64,000 nt of DNA from Haloplanus rubicundus (GTDB lineage: Archaea; Halobacteriota; Halobacteria; Halobacteriales; Haloferacaceae). Made by a program: the position numbers and the translations under genes. Below, in pieces: positions 42,118 to 51,600 of this stretch; within the stretch, counting starts at the first letter, position 1, and each line of letters begins with the position of its first letter. The notes below the pieces were generated by a model. The model saw only the letters and a program-made list of their open reading frames with translations, had not been told where the DNA came from and did not search any database. The DNA lies in the NCBI RefSeq assembly GCF_003342675.1, contig NZ_CP031149.1, forward strand, positions 1-64,000, in the 5' to 3' direction.

Positions 42118-42514
42118 CCCCGCTCCGTTCCAAGGAAACAGCCGCCCTCGGACTGGAGACTGCCTGGTGCACGATACACGCGTTAGCTCGCACGGCGACC
42201 CTGTCTGAAACTCAGTGGGTTCTGAGACGAGTGCTGCAGAGAAAGTGCGTCTCGGTCGTCGGGTCAGTATCGCACCCCTAGCTACCGGGGGTAGTGTCGT
42301 ACCTCGGTGGGGATATGGCCCGTCGGCTCCCCCACCATCGACGGGTCGCCGTCTACGGCGGACCGGCGTGTTCGGCGAGCGCTTCCCCGGACACCGCACA
42401 GTCTGGGAAGTGGCCTGCCGTTTCGTGGGGGCAGAGAGTTATGTACCACTACCATTGATATTTCTACATGTACGCATCGGCGATCAGTGGCGGAGACGAG
42501 GAGCGGCAGCTCCC
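42118..42514. other. Intergenic region before ppk2
   Basis: About 400 GC-rich bases. A frame in phase with ppk2 runs through it, but its product is unlike PPK2. A TATA-like AGTTATGTACC is at about 42438. No other feature is seen. Confidence 0.4.
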
Positions 42515-43405
42515 ATGACCGAGCACCCGGTGTTACCGGCCGAGGAGTCCGTGCTGACCACCGTCGACGAGGAGGACCTGTACAAGGACAGCGGCAAAAT
42601 AAAGAAGAAACACTACAAGCGGGAACTCGAGCGGCTCCAAGAAGAGCTCGTCAGACTCCAGATGTGGGTCAAAGAGCAGGGGCTCCGGGTCGTCGTGCTC
42701 TTCGACGGTCGAGACGCGGCCGGCAAAGGCGGAACGATCCACCGAATCACTCGCCGGACGAGTTCCCGGGTGGTGAAAGTCGTCGCGCTCGGCAAGCCCA
42801 CCGAACGCGAGCAGAGTCAGTGGTACTTCCAGCGGTACGTCGAACGCCTCCCGGCGGCCGGTGAGATGGTGCTGTTCGACCGGAGCTGGTACAACCGTGC
42901 GACCGTCGAGCGCGTGATGGACTTCTGTACCGACGAGGAGTACCAGGAGTTCCTCCGGTCGGCCCCCGAGTTCGAGCGGATGCTCATGCGCTCGGGGATC
43001 ATTCTCATCAAGTACTGGTTCTCGATCAGCGACGAGGAACAGGAACGACGCTTCCAGAAGCGCAGCAACGACCCGAAACGGCGCTGGAAGCTCAGCCCGA
43101 TCGATCTTGAAGCCCGAGAGCGGTGGGTCGAGTACTCGCGGGCGAAAGACGCGATGTTCACCTACACGGATACGAGTAACTCGCCGTGGCACGTGATCAA
43201 CGCCGATATCAAGAAACATGCCCGGCTCAACTGTATCAGTCACCTCCTCTCACAGATCGAGTACGAGGACACCATGCCTGGGCCGACCGAGTTGCCGGAC
43301 CGTCAGCAGGATCCCAACTACGAACGCCCGGCGATCGACGGCCAGAACTGGGTGCCTGCACTGTATGGGTCAAATCCATCGGCAGCCGACGTCGAACGGT
43401 CCTGA
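42515..43405 (+). CDS. ppk2: Polyphosphate kinase 2 (PPK2)
   Basis: PPK2 transfers phosphate from polyphosphate to nucleotides (ADP/GDP or AMP). The 296-residue chain has Walker A FDGRDAAGKGGTIHRI, the lid-side RRTSSRVVKVVALGKPTERE, Walker B with MVLFDRSWYNRA, and KRSNDPKRRWKLSP. The start at 42515 (MTEHPVLPAEESVL) gives the normal length of a one-domain PPK2. With PPK1 next door, the cluster can both make and spend polyphosphate. The exact nucleotide preference cannot be read from sequence alone. Confidence 0.95.
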   Translation: MTEHPVLPAEESVLTTVDEEDLYKDSGKIKKKHYKRELERLQEELVRLQMWVKEQGLRVVVLFDGRDAAGKGGTIHRITRRTSSRVVKVVALGKPTEREQSQWYFQRYVERLPAAGEMVLFDRSWYNRATVERVMDFCTDEEYQEFLRSAPEFERMLMRSGIILIKYWFSISDEEQERRFQKRSNDPKRRWKLSPIDLEARERWVEYSRAKDAMFTYTDTSNSPWHVINADIKKHARLNCISHLLSQIEYEDTMPGPTELPDRQQDPNYERPAIDGQNWVPALYGSNPSAADVERS

Positions 43406-43544
43406 CCGCGCTGGTCTCGTGTCGTGCGGTTGCCGCTGTGCACCCTCGCCCGATGCAGGCGAGGTGCGCCCAAGCCACCTTTTCGTTTCGATGCTCTGTG
43501 CCACGTGTTCGATATCGCACCGATTTCGGCTTGTAAGAAATTCT

Positions 43545-43823
43545 TCACCCGATATTGAGATCTCCAGTACCGGTTCCCTCTTCGTCCCACTCCAACTCGA
43601 ACTCGAGTTCTATCTCCGCTGATCCCCCAGACTTCGACGCTTCGCGTTCGACCTCAACCTCGAACTCGACGCGTCTCGGGGGAGTGAGTGTCACCGACTC
43701 GGTACCGGATTCGAGAGTGAATTCATCACCGGACTCCAAGTGGTCTGCGACCGTTCGAAGGTACTGTGCAACTTCACCTGTGTCCATGTTCCGTTCGAAT
43801 TCGAACAGTGTTTGTTCGGGCAT
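43545..43823 (-). CDS. Amphi-Trp domain protein
   Basis: A 92-residue protein matching the amphi-Trp domain: TLFEFERNMDTGEVAQYLRT, VADHLESGDEFTLESGTESV, LTPPRRVEFEVEVER. The start at 43823 (MPEQTLFEFE) fits the family; the upstream codons do not. These small acidic proteins are common in haloarchaea and have no settled function. It closes the polyphosphate island. Confidence 0.8.
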   Translation of the reverse strand: MPEQTLFEFERNMDTGEVAQYLRTVADHLESGDEFTLESGTESVTLTPPRRVEFEVEVEREASKSGGSAEIELEFELEWDEEGTGTGDLNIG

Positions 43824-44067
43824 TCCTCGACATACGATGGACAGGCTATTGACTGTGAGTATCTGTGCAACCCGTGACACAGTTGATGCATCTACCTAAT
43901 ACCAGTACTATCGCCAGCATACTGGGACGACGACGATAGGTTGCTAACTACACCCTCTATATCTTGCATACCACCTCAGATATCAATCGTATCTAGTAGT
44001 TCCTTTGTCGCTCAGTACGCAGTCCTGCTAACCGGCTGAGACTGATTCTATAAGCGGTCAAGGCAGA

Positions 44068-45510
44068 GTACCACGGGTCACCTGACCCGTGGGTGAATGC
44101 CGACAAAACGCTACACTTACTAGACTTCACGGCAAAATACTGGTAATGCAAGATGCAGGACTCACCCAGACACTTTCTTTTGGATTGACCATCCAAACGG
44201 GGAGTCCTGACAACTTGCACGACAGCTGTCTCGAAGCCCGGAGAGTACGTAACGAAGTCAACCGACTTGATCGTGAAGGCTGGGACTGGAACGACATCCA
44301 CGACACCGTAGTTGATAACGCCAACCACGTCAAAAACACTACCCAACTCCTCGTCCAAAAAGCACTCAAAGAGATTGAGACGTACCACGACCACAAAGAC
44401 GACGACTGGGGACGCCCATCCCCGTACATCGATGAACCGTATCCGATGCGGATGAACCACAACGAAGGATACGCGCTCACTGTGGACGACTCGGGTGACG
44501 TTCGCTTCCGCGTCAGTTACAAACCGTACAACTACGTCAAAGGCGTCCTTCGTGGTAGTCCCACTCACCTCGAACAAGTGAAGAACGCGCTGAACTCCGA
44601 CTCGTGGCGAGTCGGTGTTTCTGAACTCGTGTACAAACACAATGAGTGGCGACTCCACGTCTCGGTCACGCACAAAACCCATTCAGTAGCGTCTCCAGAC
44701 AACGCGGAAACAGTGGTTGGCGTGGACATCAACGAAGATTGTGTGGCTCTCACCGCGATGTGTCGAAACACAGGCGATGTGCTGGACTCGGTGGTCATTG
44801 AGTACTCGGACATCAAGCGTGTTCGCCACGAGTTCTTCACGAAGCGTAAGCGAATGCAGAAAGTCGGCCAAACCGCGTTCGAGACTGTTGTCCGCACGGA
44901 AGAACGAGACTTCGTTCACGACCACCTCCACAAAGTATCGCGTGACGTGAATCGTTGGGTCTCGCAATTCAACGACCCGGTACTCGTTTTTGAAGACCTC
45001 AAAGACATGCGAGACGCCATCGATTACGGAACACGAATGAACCGCCGCTTGCATTCCCTTCCGTTCGCCGCCCTTCGGAGGATGGTGACGTACAAAGCCG
45101 CATGGAATAGAACGCCATCAGATGCTGTTGACCCGAAGTACACGAGTCAACGGTGTCCTCGGACGGAGTGTTTGCACACGGAGCGAGCAAATCGCTACAA
45201 GAAGCGGTTCAAGTGTAAGGCGTGTGGTTTTCAAGACCACGCTGACCGGAAGGCAGCGGTGTGCGTGGCACAAGAGTGGTTCAAGAAGCAGAATAAGAAT
45301 GTGCTGTCTCTCGACACCCTTCCTCGCGTGAAGAAGGTGAGACGGACGGCATCGGGCCTGTGTGAAGAGGCCGACGCTCACGGAGCAGTTTTTGCTTCGG
45401 GTGTGACCGACACGGAGTCGGCGCAAAACTCCCCGAGTCAAGCGCGAGCGGAAGTAAAGACCGTTGCCCCGTCAGGGTGAAGTACCGCGGGGACAAGCCC
45501 CGCGGCTTCA
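44068..45510 (+). mobile_element. IS1341-type TnpB-only element, third copy
   Basis: It begins with a hairpin CCACGGGTCACCTGACCCGT near 44070 and ends with CCGCGGGGACAAGCCCCGCG at about 45484-45504, both typical of haloarchaeal TnpB element ends. There is no tnpA. It separates the polyphosphate island from the primase gene. Confidence 0.65.
44146..45480 (+). CDS. tnpB: TnpB RNA-guided nuclease homologue
   Basis: A 444-residue TnpB, starting MQDAGLTQTLSFGLTIQTG; an upstream ATG at 44089 lies in the left-end hairpin region. RuvC residues are present: Asp in VVGVDINEDC, Glu in VLVFEDLKDMR and Asp in DHADRKAAVCVA. The zinc finger is CPRTEC...CKACGF. The sequence belongs to a TnpB branch different from the other two in the window. 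A 3' omega RNA is expected near 45400-45510. Confidence 0.92.
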   Translation: MQDAGLTQTLSFGLTIQTGSPDNLHDSCLEARRVRNEVNRLDREGWDWNDIHDTVVDNANHVKNTTQLLVQKALKEIETYHDHKDDDWGRPSPYIDEPYPMRMNHNEGYALTVDDSGDVRFRVSYKPYNYVKGVLRGSPTHLEQVKNALNSDSWRVGVSELVYKHNEWRLHVSVTHKTHSVASPDNAETVVGVDINEDCVALTAMCRNTGDVLDSVVIEYSDIKRVRHEFFTKRKRMQKVGQTAFETVVRTEERDFVHDHLHKVSRDVNRWVSQFNDPVLVFEDLKDMRDAIDYGTRMNRRLHSLPFAALRRMVTYKAAWNRTPSDAVDPKYTSQRCPRTECLHTERANRYKKRFKCKACGFQDHADRKAAVCVAQEWFKKQNKNVLSLDTLPRVKKVRRTASGLCEEADAHGAVFASGVTDTESAQNSPSQARAEVKTVAPSG

Positions 45511-45897
45511 CCGTCTTGACCGCACGTCCCAAAATGGGCCGTGCTGTCGCAGGCGAATTTAATTCCCCTCGACCTTCCCGAGATGGGTCGGCTGGAATTC
45601 ACACCCGAACGCCCGGTGCGTCCGTGAGGGTCGGCGGCTCCACCCCGCCCGACAACACCCGTCTCACCTGCCGTAGCAGGGTGTTGAGAGGTGTCGCATT
45701 TCCTCGCAACTGCCAGCAGTTGCTTCAGATTAAGATCTTTAACCTACGTTGCAACTGTGTCCGTCGATACGGTGGATTGCTTAATAAGCGTACGGAATTC
45801 ACCCTCGGGGTCAAGCCCCGAGGCACTCGGCCTGCTCCGCTTGTAGACACGGACGCCACGGGTCACTCGACCCGTGGTACTTCACGACACGCTGCCG
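45481..45897. other. Non-coding DNA with further TnpB-element end hairpins
   Basis: Besides the third element's right-end hairpin, this holds CCTCGGGGTCAAGCCCCGAG at about 45803 and CCACGGGTCACTCGACCCGT at about 45853. The second matches the left-end hairpin at 44070 (in inverted sense, with AGTACCACGGGTC shared). A decayed or nested second element is likely. A 142-codon frame here is not considered real. Confidence 0.5.
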
Positions 45898-48096
45898 TTA
45901 CCTGAAGAGACGCGAGAGGAAGCCCTGTTTCTTCCGGCGTTCCTGTTCTTTGGCCTTGATGCGTTCATTCGCCTGTTCATATTCTTGTAGGACGGCGTCG
46001 ATGCCTGTGAGGGTCTCTTCTGCGGTCTGTTCGTCTTCGCGCTGAACCTTCGGCCGCATGATCTGCTTGACTCGCTTCACAGGGTCATCAGGGAGCTCAG
46101 AATCGTCTTTTGAGAGCTTCCCCAGGCGCTTGAGCTGTGTCCGATACCGAGCGCGTTCCTCCATCAGCTCGTCCATCGTTTCAAGATAGACCGTGAGGAT
46201 GAACCGGAGGCGTTCGTTCTCCTCGCCCTGCTGGTTGAGTTCAGCGAGCTCTCGTGCCTGCCGGTCGAGTTTCCGGGCGAGGATACGCTGGTCTTCACGA
46301 GCGACACGCATCGCCTGGTCGGTTGCGGAGTAGCCCCGGAGTTCACCGACGGTCCAATCCGCCGGATGCTTCTCGTCATCAGCAAGTGTCGGATCGGTGC
46401 GTTCCCATCCCGGTCCGGCGTTGCGAGCAGACGCTTCCATCATCCGCTGAGTGCTCTCGTCGAGGTTGGAATCGGTGTCCACTCCACGCGAATCAGCTGG
46501 TTCGCGACCATCTGCTGTCGGCAGCGCGGTCCCTGTCTCGGCCGCTTTCGGCTCTTGAACAGGACTCCCATCAGCATTGGTCTCCGCTGTAGAGAAAGCC
46601 TCGGGAGTGGTCGTCGATGAAGCGCTATCATGACCCGGATCCGGGGCTTGGCCGTTCTCTCGCTTCGGTTCCTGCTCGGATGTGTAGGCGTCAGCGACTG
46701 CTGCTGGGTCGTCGTCTCCGTCGGGGTCGACAGCGATGAACTCCTCACTGTCCTCGAGGTCGGGATGGGCATCGGCATCGACGGTGTGAGTCTTGTCCGC
46801 TGTCGCTTCACTGTGCAGTGGGCCGGGTTCATCCGTAGCGGTTCTGACGGTCTCGGACGGCACAGAGTCGGAGTCCGTATTGAACTCCATCGGTGGAAGG
46901 TCACGATTGTTGCCCCCCGAGCCGTTGGAATCAGCTTTCGAGAACTTCACACCATCCTCGCTCGGGACTTCGTAGTAGTCCTCCACTCGGAGGAGCGCAC
47001 GGGCCAGCGTGACGTTACCGTAGGTTGCGCCACTCGCGTAGTGACGTCGCCCCCACTTCTCGCGGTGCAGACCAGACTCCTCGAACAGCGCGGCCATTCG
47101 TTCGGGGTCCTTGCCCGTCCAGAACGCGAGGTTGTGAGCGAGCGCCATATCGGCTTCAGACTGGCTTGGATAATCGGCGTCATATGACCCCCACATCGAG
47201 GCGTCACCTTCGTAGAGACGCTGCCTGCGGTCCCCTCCGTTGGCGTCGAACATCCGTCGGAGTATCTCTTGGTCTGATAGGTCTACACCGGGCCCGGCGA
47301 GGTCGCTAAATGTGGTGGGACACTCGGAAGGAAGGTACTTCTTCGCGACCCGCTCGAGGGCTTCCTTGATGGCGGGGTCACGGACGTCCCTGAAGTCGTC
47401 TCCGTAACGCTCGATGAGTGAACTTGCACTCTGCTGCGCCGGGGCCTCGATGTCGCTGGCGGTCGCCGCGATATCTCCATTGTTTGAACCTTCGACTTCC
47501 GCCCCCTGGTTGAGAGTCGCCTGTCCATCTGAGCTCACACCATTCTGAATGAAGTCGAGATGAACAGCGTTTATCTCATCCTGACACTTTCGGATTTCCG
47601 TAGGGGTTCCTTCGACGTGAGCTCCAGTCACGGTGAAGTACCGATCAGAGTCATACATCTCGACGTGACCCTTCCGGTTCCCCCCGGGTGGGAGCTCCCC
47701 GCCGACGAGGATATGCACACCAGTACCGGAGGGGGAAATCTCCGTATATGAGCTGACCGTGTCGATGATTTTCTGCGCCCATTCTTCGATCTCGCCAGTA
47801 TCAGAGTCACGACATTTGTCGAGGTCAATACCGACGATGGTGACGTCGTCGCTGAAGACGAACCCTAGACCATCGGCGCCTACACGATGATCGTTGAACG
47901 CCTTCCAAGCGGTGTCGAATTCTCGGCGATGATCGGGGTTGGTAGGGTCAACATTGATGCTACCACTCGTCCGATATGGTTTAGTCGGTATTTTGGTACG
48001 TTTTCCGTCTCGCATGGCTTCACGCCAGCAAATCCAGCTCTTGATGGTGCGGATTTCGTCTGGTACTCCGTCTTTAGTCACGTCTATGTTTGGCAT
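45898..48096 (-). CDS. Primase-polymerase (PrimPol/AEP family)
   Basis: A 732-residue replication protein. The N-terminal archaeo-eukaryotic primase fold has metal-binding Asp residues in VGIDLDKC (D91, D93), SPSGTGVHIL (H128) and EMYDSDRYFTVTG. Residues about 265-370 (DQEILRRMFDANGGDRRQRL, DMALAHNLAFWTGKDPERMA) match the accessory domain of NrS-1-type plasmid/phage PrimPols. The rest is an acidic disordered linker and a C-terminal coiled coil with basic end (QARELAELNQQGEENERLRF). No helicase domain is fused. It probably primes and perhaps extends DNA at the plasmid origin. A weak recurrent leader lies about 115 bases upstream. Confidence 0.8.
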   Translation of the reverse strand: MPNIDVTKDGVPDEIRTIKSWICWREAMRDGKRTKIPTKPYRTSGSINVDPTNPDHRREFDTAWKAFNDHRVGADGLGFVFSDDVTIVGIDLDKCRDSDTGEIEEWAQKIIDTVSSYTEISPSGTGVHILVGGELPPGGNRKGHVEMYDSDRYFTVTGAHVEGTPTEIRKCQDEINAVHLDFIQNGVSSDGQATLNQGAEVEGSNNGDIAATASDIEAPAQQSASSLIERYGDDFRDVRDPAIKEALERVAKKYLPSECPTTFSDLAGPGVDLSDQEILRRMFDANGGDRRQRLYEGDASMWGSYDADYPSQSEADMALAHNLAFWTGKDPERMAALFEESGLHREKWGRRHYASGATYGNVTLARALLRVEDYYEVPSEDGVKFSKADSNGSGGNNRDLPPMEFNTDSDSVPSETVRTATDEPGPLHSEATADKTHTVDADAHPDLEDSEEFIAVDPDGDDDPAAVADAYTSEQEPKRENGQAPDPGHDSASSTTTPEAFSTAETNADGSPVQEPKAAETGTALPTADGREPADSRGVDTDSNLDESTQRMMEASARNAGPGWERTDPTLADDEKHPADWTVGELRGYSATDQAMRVAREDQRILARKLDRQARELAELNQQGEENERLRFILTVYLETMDELMEERARYRTQLKRLGKLSKDDSELPDDPVKRVKQIMRPKVQREDEQTAEETLTGIDAVLQEYEQANERIKAKEQERRKKQGFLSRLFR

Positions 48097-48210
48097 GAAT
48101 AGAACCTCATGTCAGTCCGTGCCGTCGCCTCGGTCCGCCGGGCGAGACAAACCGATTTCTGCGATTTTTTTGGGCCAAAGCGAAAACCAACAGACCGCAC
48201 GCGAATTCGG

Positions 48211-48243
48211 TGGGGGCGCTACCCCCGTTGGGACCAATACTAT
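48211..48243 (-). promoter_or_regulatory. Recurrent G/C hairpin leader, copy 12 (PrimPol)
   Basis: On the minus strand: CATAGTATTGGTCCC, AAC, GGGGGTAGCGCCCCC. It keeps the flanking AGTATTGG but has a second C-run. It is about 115 bases before the PrimPol start. Confidence 0.4.
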
Positions 48244-48292
48244 GTAAAGTCATTCCGGGAACGGGGGCAGACGCAACCAGATTGCTCCATAG

Positions 48293-48607
48293 AGTCTTTA
48301 AGACATTTTGCCCCCGTGCGCAAAGTGCTGACGCTGAGGGGGTGGTTGAGAAGGTGGATTCTGGAGGTACAGCCCGTGTGCCGTCTGTGCGCGCCGTGCA
48401 CAGATTTTGCGTGCAATTTCGTGTACTCGGAGCCCCGCAAAAATCGGCGATTTCATTTTGAGTTCTTAGATCGCTTTTTAGACTCTCTAAAGCGTTTTGC
48501 CTCCGTGCGCAAAGTGCTGACGCTAAGGGTGTGTTCGAGAAGGCGGATTCTGGGGGCACAGCCGACATACTGCTCGTGCGCGCCGTGCGCACAAAATCTG
48601 CGCACGC
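48293..48607. repeat. Two imperfect direct repeats of about 125 bp, offset 189 bp
   Basis: Units at about 48293-48418 and 48482-48607 share GTGCGCAAAGTGCTGACGCT, later GGTGGATTCTGG/GGCGGATTCTGG, and close with GTGCGCGCCGTGC palindromes. They fill the gap between the PrimPol leader and the end of the coupling ATPase gene. Minus-strand frames through them are probably not coding. Confidence 0.7.
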
Positions 48608-48617
48608 CGAAGTGTGA

Positions 48618-51600
48618 CTAGTCGAGATCATTGAGGAGATCTGGAGCCCTCACGAACATCCACTCGCCATCTTCACCCCAGATTGCCTCAGTGAGTTTCT
48701 CGTAGGTCCTGTTGTTTCGCTTGGGAGGTAGTTCGTCGATCCGACCAGCGTTTGCGAGGGCTCGGACAATATCCCATGCGACTGATAAATTGGGCACAAT
48801 CCAGATTCTCTTCTCGACATCGAATCTGTTGAAGTCGTCGTAGTGTTTGACAATTAGTGAGGGATGGATGTTCGAGACTGCTTCTCCGATGACGACGGGA
48901 TCTTCGCCGTCGTAGCCGACAGCGTCCGGCTTCACATCGGTCCCATGAAGTGGCACGTATCTCTTGACAAAATACTGATTATTGGGATCGCGCGCGAGTG
49001 ATCGAGCGAATGCCTCGACCATCACCTTGTGGTAGGTCTTCTCGTTCACATCGCCCTGGTCTTCGCCGGTCGCGACTTTCGCTCCACACGCACGCTGACC
49101 GTCGCGAGTCACGGTGTAGTAGACTCGCAGACTCTCGGTCTGTTTCTCGAGATAGCCAAGGTCGATGAGTTTCTCCTCGTCTACCTCATCGAACTGACTC
49201 TTTATCCGCTCCATGGAGTCCACGACATCGTAGGCAGGGTGGTTGCCGTTGACTGTGGTGACGATCGCAGCGAGGAAGTGGCGTTCTTCAACTGTCAGAT
49301 TCTCAGTTATGGCTGTTTGAGTTTCTCCGTCCTTTTCATCGACACTCTCAGTAGCGCTTTCGTCGGGGGTATCAGACGCATTAGGGCTGTCTGCATTGTC
49401 GACAGTTATTCCCCTCTCCTCATCGCTGTGTGCCTCGTTGTTTTCGGACGGGTCTTCGGCGTCGGGATCAACTCCACCGTAGAGGAAGTTGTCAACCCGA
49501 TCTCCCAGATCTCTGTCTTTTTTTTCGCCTGCCTGTGGAACCCCACCATCGGTCTCGCTTTCATCGGTCGCTTCGCGCGGTGGATGACCTGACTCGAGGT
49601 CGTCTGCGGACACTCGACTAGCCTCTGACTCGGCCTGATCGTCGTGCCTGCCTGATCGGGGTCGCCCTCTTGTGTCGGGGGTATCTGGCCTTCCTGTGCC
49701 GAGTTGTGTCTGTGGGTTGGACTTGGTCTGTTTGTGTCCACTTTCTCCGTCTTCGTTGTCACCAGGCACCCCCACTTCGAAGTCATCTTGGGAGTCATTT
49801 TGACTACCGTTGATGCCGCGCCTGTGTTGTGTGGAGAGTTGCTCTCCGGAAGCGCCGGTGTTGCTCCCCGGGAGCAGGCAGTAGTCCCGCCGCGTTGCAC
49901 GGGTGATCTCCGCCTTGATTTCGCTGAAGACATACCCCTGCTTCGACACGGTCTTATCGAATACGGGGTCGTCGGATTTGCTGTGACCCTCGGGAATATC
50001 GACGGGCTTCATCGTCACGATTTCAGGGATATCAGTCATGAAGCCGGTGTCAGGGAGTTGCGCGATCCACTTCCCGCGCGGGAACGACGTGATCCGATCG
50101 ACGAGTTCCTCATCTTCGATGCCCTCGTGGAATAACGTCATCAAGAGCTCGTCGTCGACGGCGAGCTTGCCGATGAGTTTCGTATTGATATTCCGCAGTA
50201 TTTCCTTGTACGAGGAGACGTCGAGGGCATCGCTCTTGACTTGCTCCGCGAAGTGAATGATGAATTCGAGGGAGAGCCCGAACTCACGCCCGTCAGGAAT
50301 CATGTCGTCGCGCACCAGTTCGGACTGGAGCATTGCCGCGGCTTCGTCGATGATGATGTTGATAACGTATCCATCCTCAACCGGCGGGGTGTCCCCAACC
50401 CGATGACGGAGGCGAGCGCCCGACCAGATGTAGTCGAGCAGCAGGAAGGTGAACAGATCGCTTGAGGCGGGCCGGAGATCGCCCGTGTCGATGATGACCA
50501 CCTTGTTCGAGGCGAGGATATCCTGTATATCGAACATCGGGGACTGATCGGCGTAGCAGCCCTTCTCGTCGTCCCATTCGGGAACGAAATTGAGGATACG
50601 CCAGATGAAATCTCGCTCGGCGAGCTTGGTGATACGGTTCATTACGGCGTCGATCGACGACTTGAACCGCTGCTTGTCGGCATGGAGATGTCGCGTGAGT
50701 GAGAGTTCGAGAGTCTCGTCGCTCACGCTGGGTATCTCTCCCTGTGCCCGTACCTTCTCGTCCTCGCTCCCTTTTTGCTGCATCTTGAAGGCAACCTGAA
50801 ACAGGTCCTTGATCGGCCATGCGTCCCGGCCGTACACGGGATCGAACATCGCCTTGATCAGGTTATTGAGGATCTCCTGAGCGACGAACGCCTGTTGAGT
50901 CATTTCGCGGCCCAGCACGTACACGAGGAGTTCATTGTAGCGGTCGACTTTCTCTTGGACTGCGACCGTACGTGAGACGCCGGCGGCGAGTTGCGGACGG
51001 ATGTCGAAGTACGGGAAGGCGAGCACCTCGTCGTTCGGCCCCGGAACGGGGATGTGGACGACGTCGTCGAGGTTGCCGAATTTCTTGAAGTGCGCTTTCT
51101 TGTACTCCTCTGCCATCGTCCCACCTTTCCGGTCGAAAACGAAAATGGGGCCGTCGAACGACTCGTAGGCCGACAGCGTATCGCTGATCATCGTCGTCGT
51201 CTTCCCGGCACCAGTCGTCGCTGCGCGGAGGATGTGGTGCGTTAGTTGTCCTGCATTGAGACGAATTGGAATATTTGGTCGGCTGTCGACGGCGGTCTCG
51301 GCATTCCCGATGTGCATTCCGGAGTCGTACTGCGAGAGCAGGTCCTCGTCTGTCGCTGTGAGTGGCGAACGAGCGTCGGGCGATCCACCCGATGATCCAC
51401 GTGAGGCCCGCGGGAGGGCGCCTGTATGCGGGACGACGGCAAAGTTCGCGAGCTCGTCGGGAGAGGCACAGATGAGCGGATTACCTTTGCTGAAGCGTCC
51501 GGAGAGGCCGCTGGTGCTGGCCTGTCGTGTGTGGCACAGCCGGGTGAACTCTTTGTCGTTGTCCCCGAGAAGCTCGCCCTCGATGCCATAGTACGGTCCT

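Noticed and set aside
45477-45905. Plus-strand frame of 142 codons after the third TnpB
   Set aside because: It runs through several transposon-end hairpins and has no recognisable protein features.
48107-48631. Minus-strand frame of 174 codons through the direct repeats
   Set aside because: Cys/Ser/Thr/Arg-rich product, repeats dictated by the DNA; more likely non-coding.
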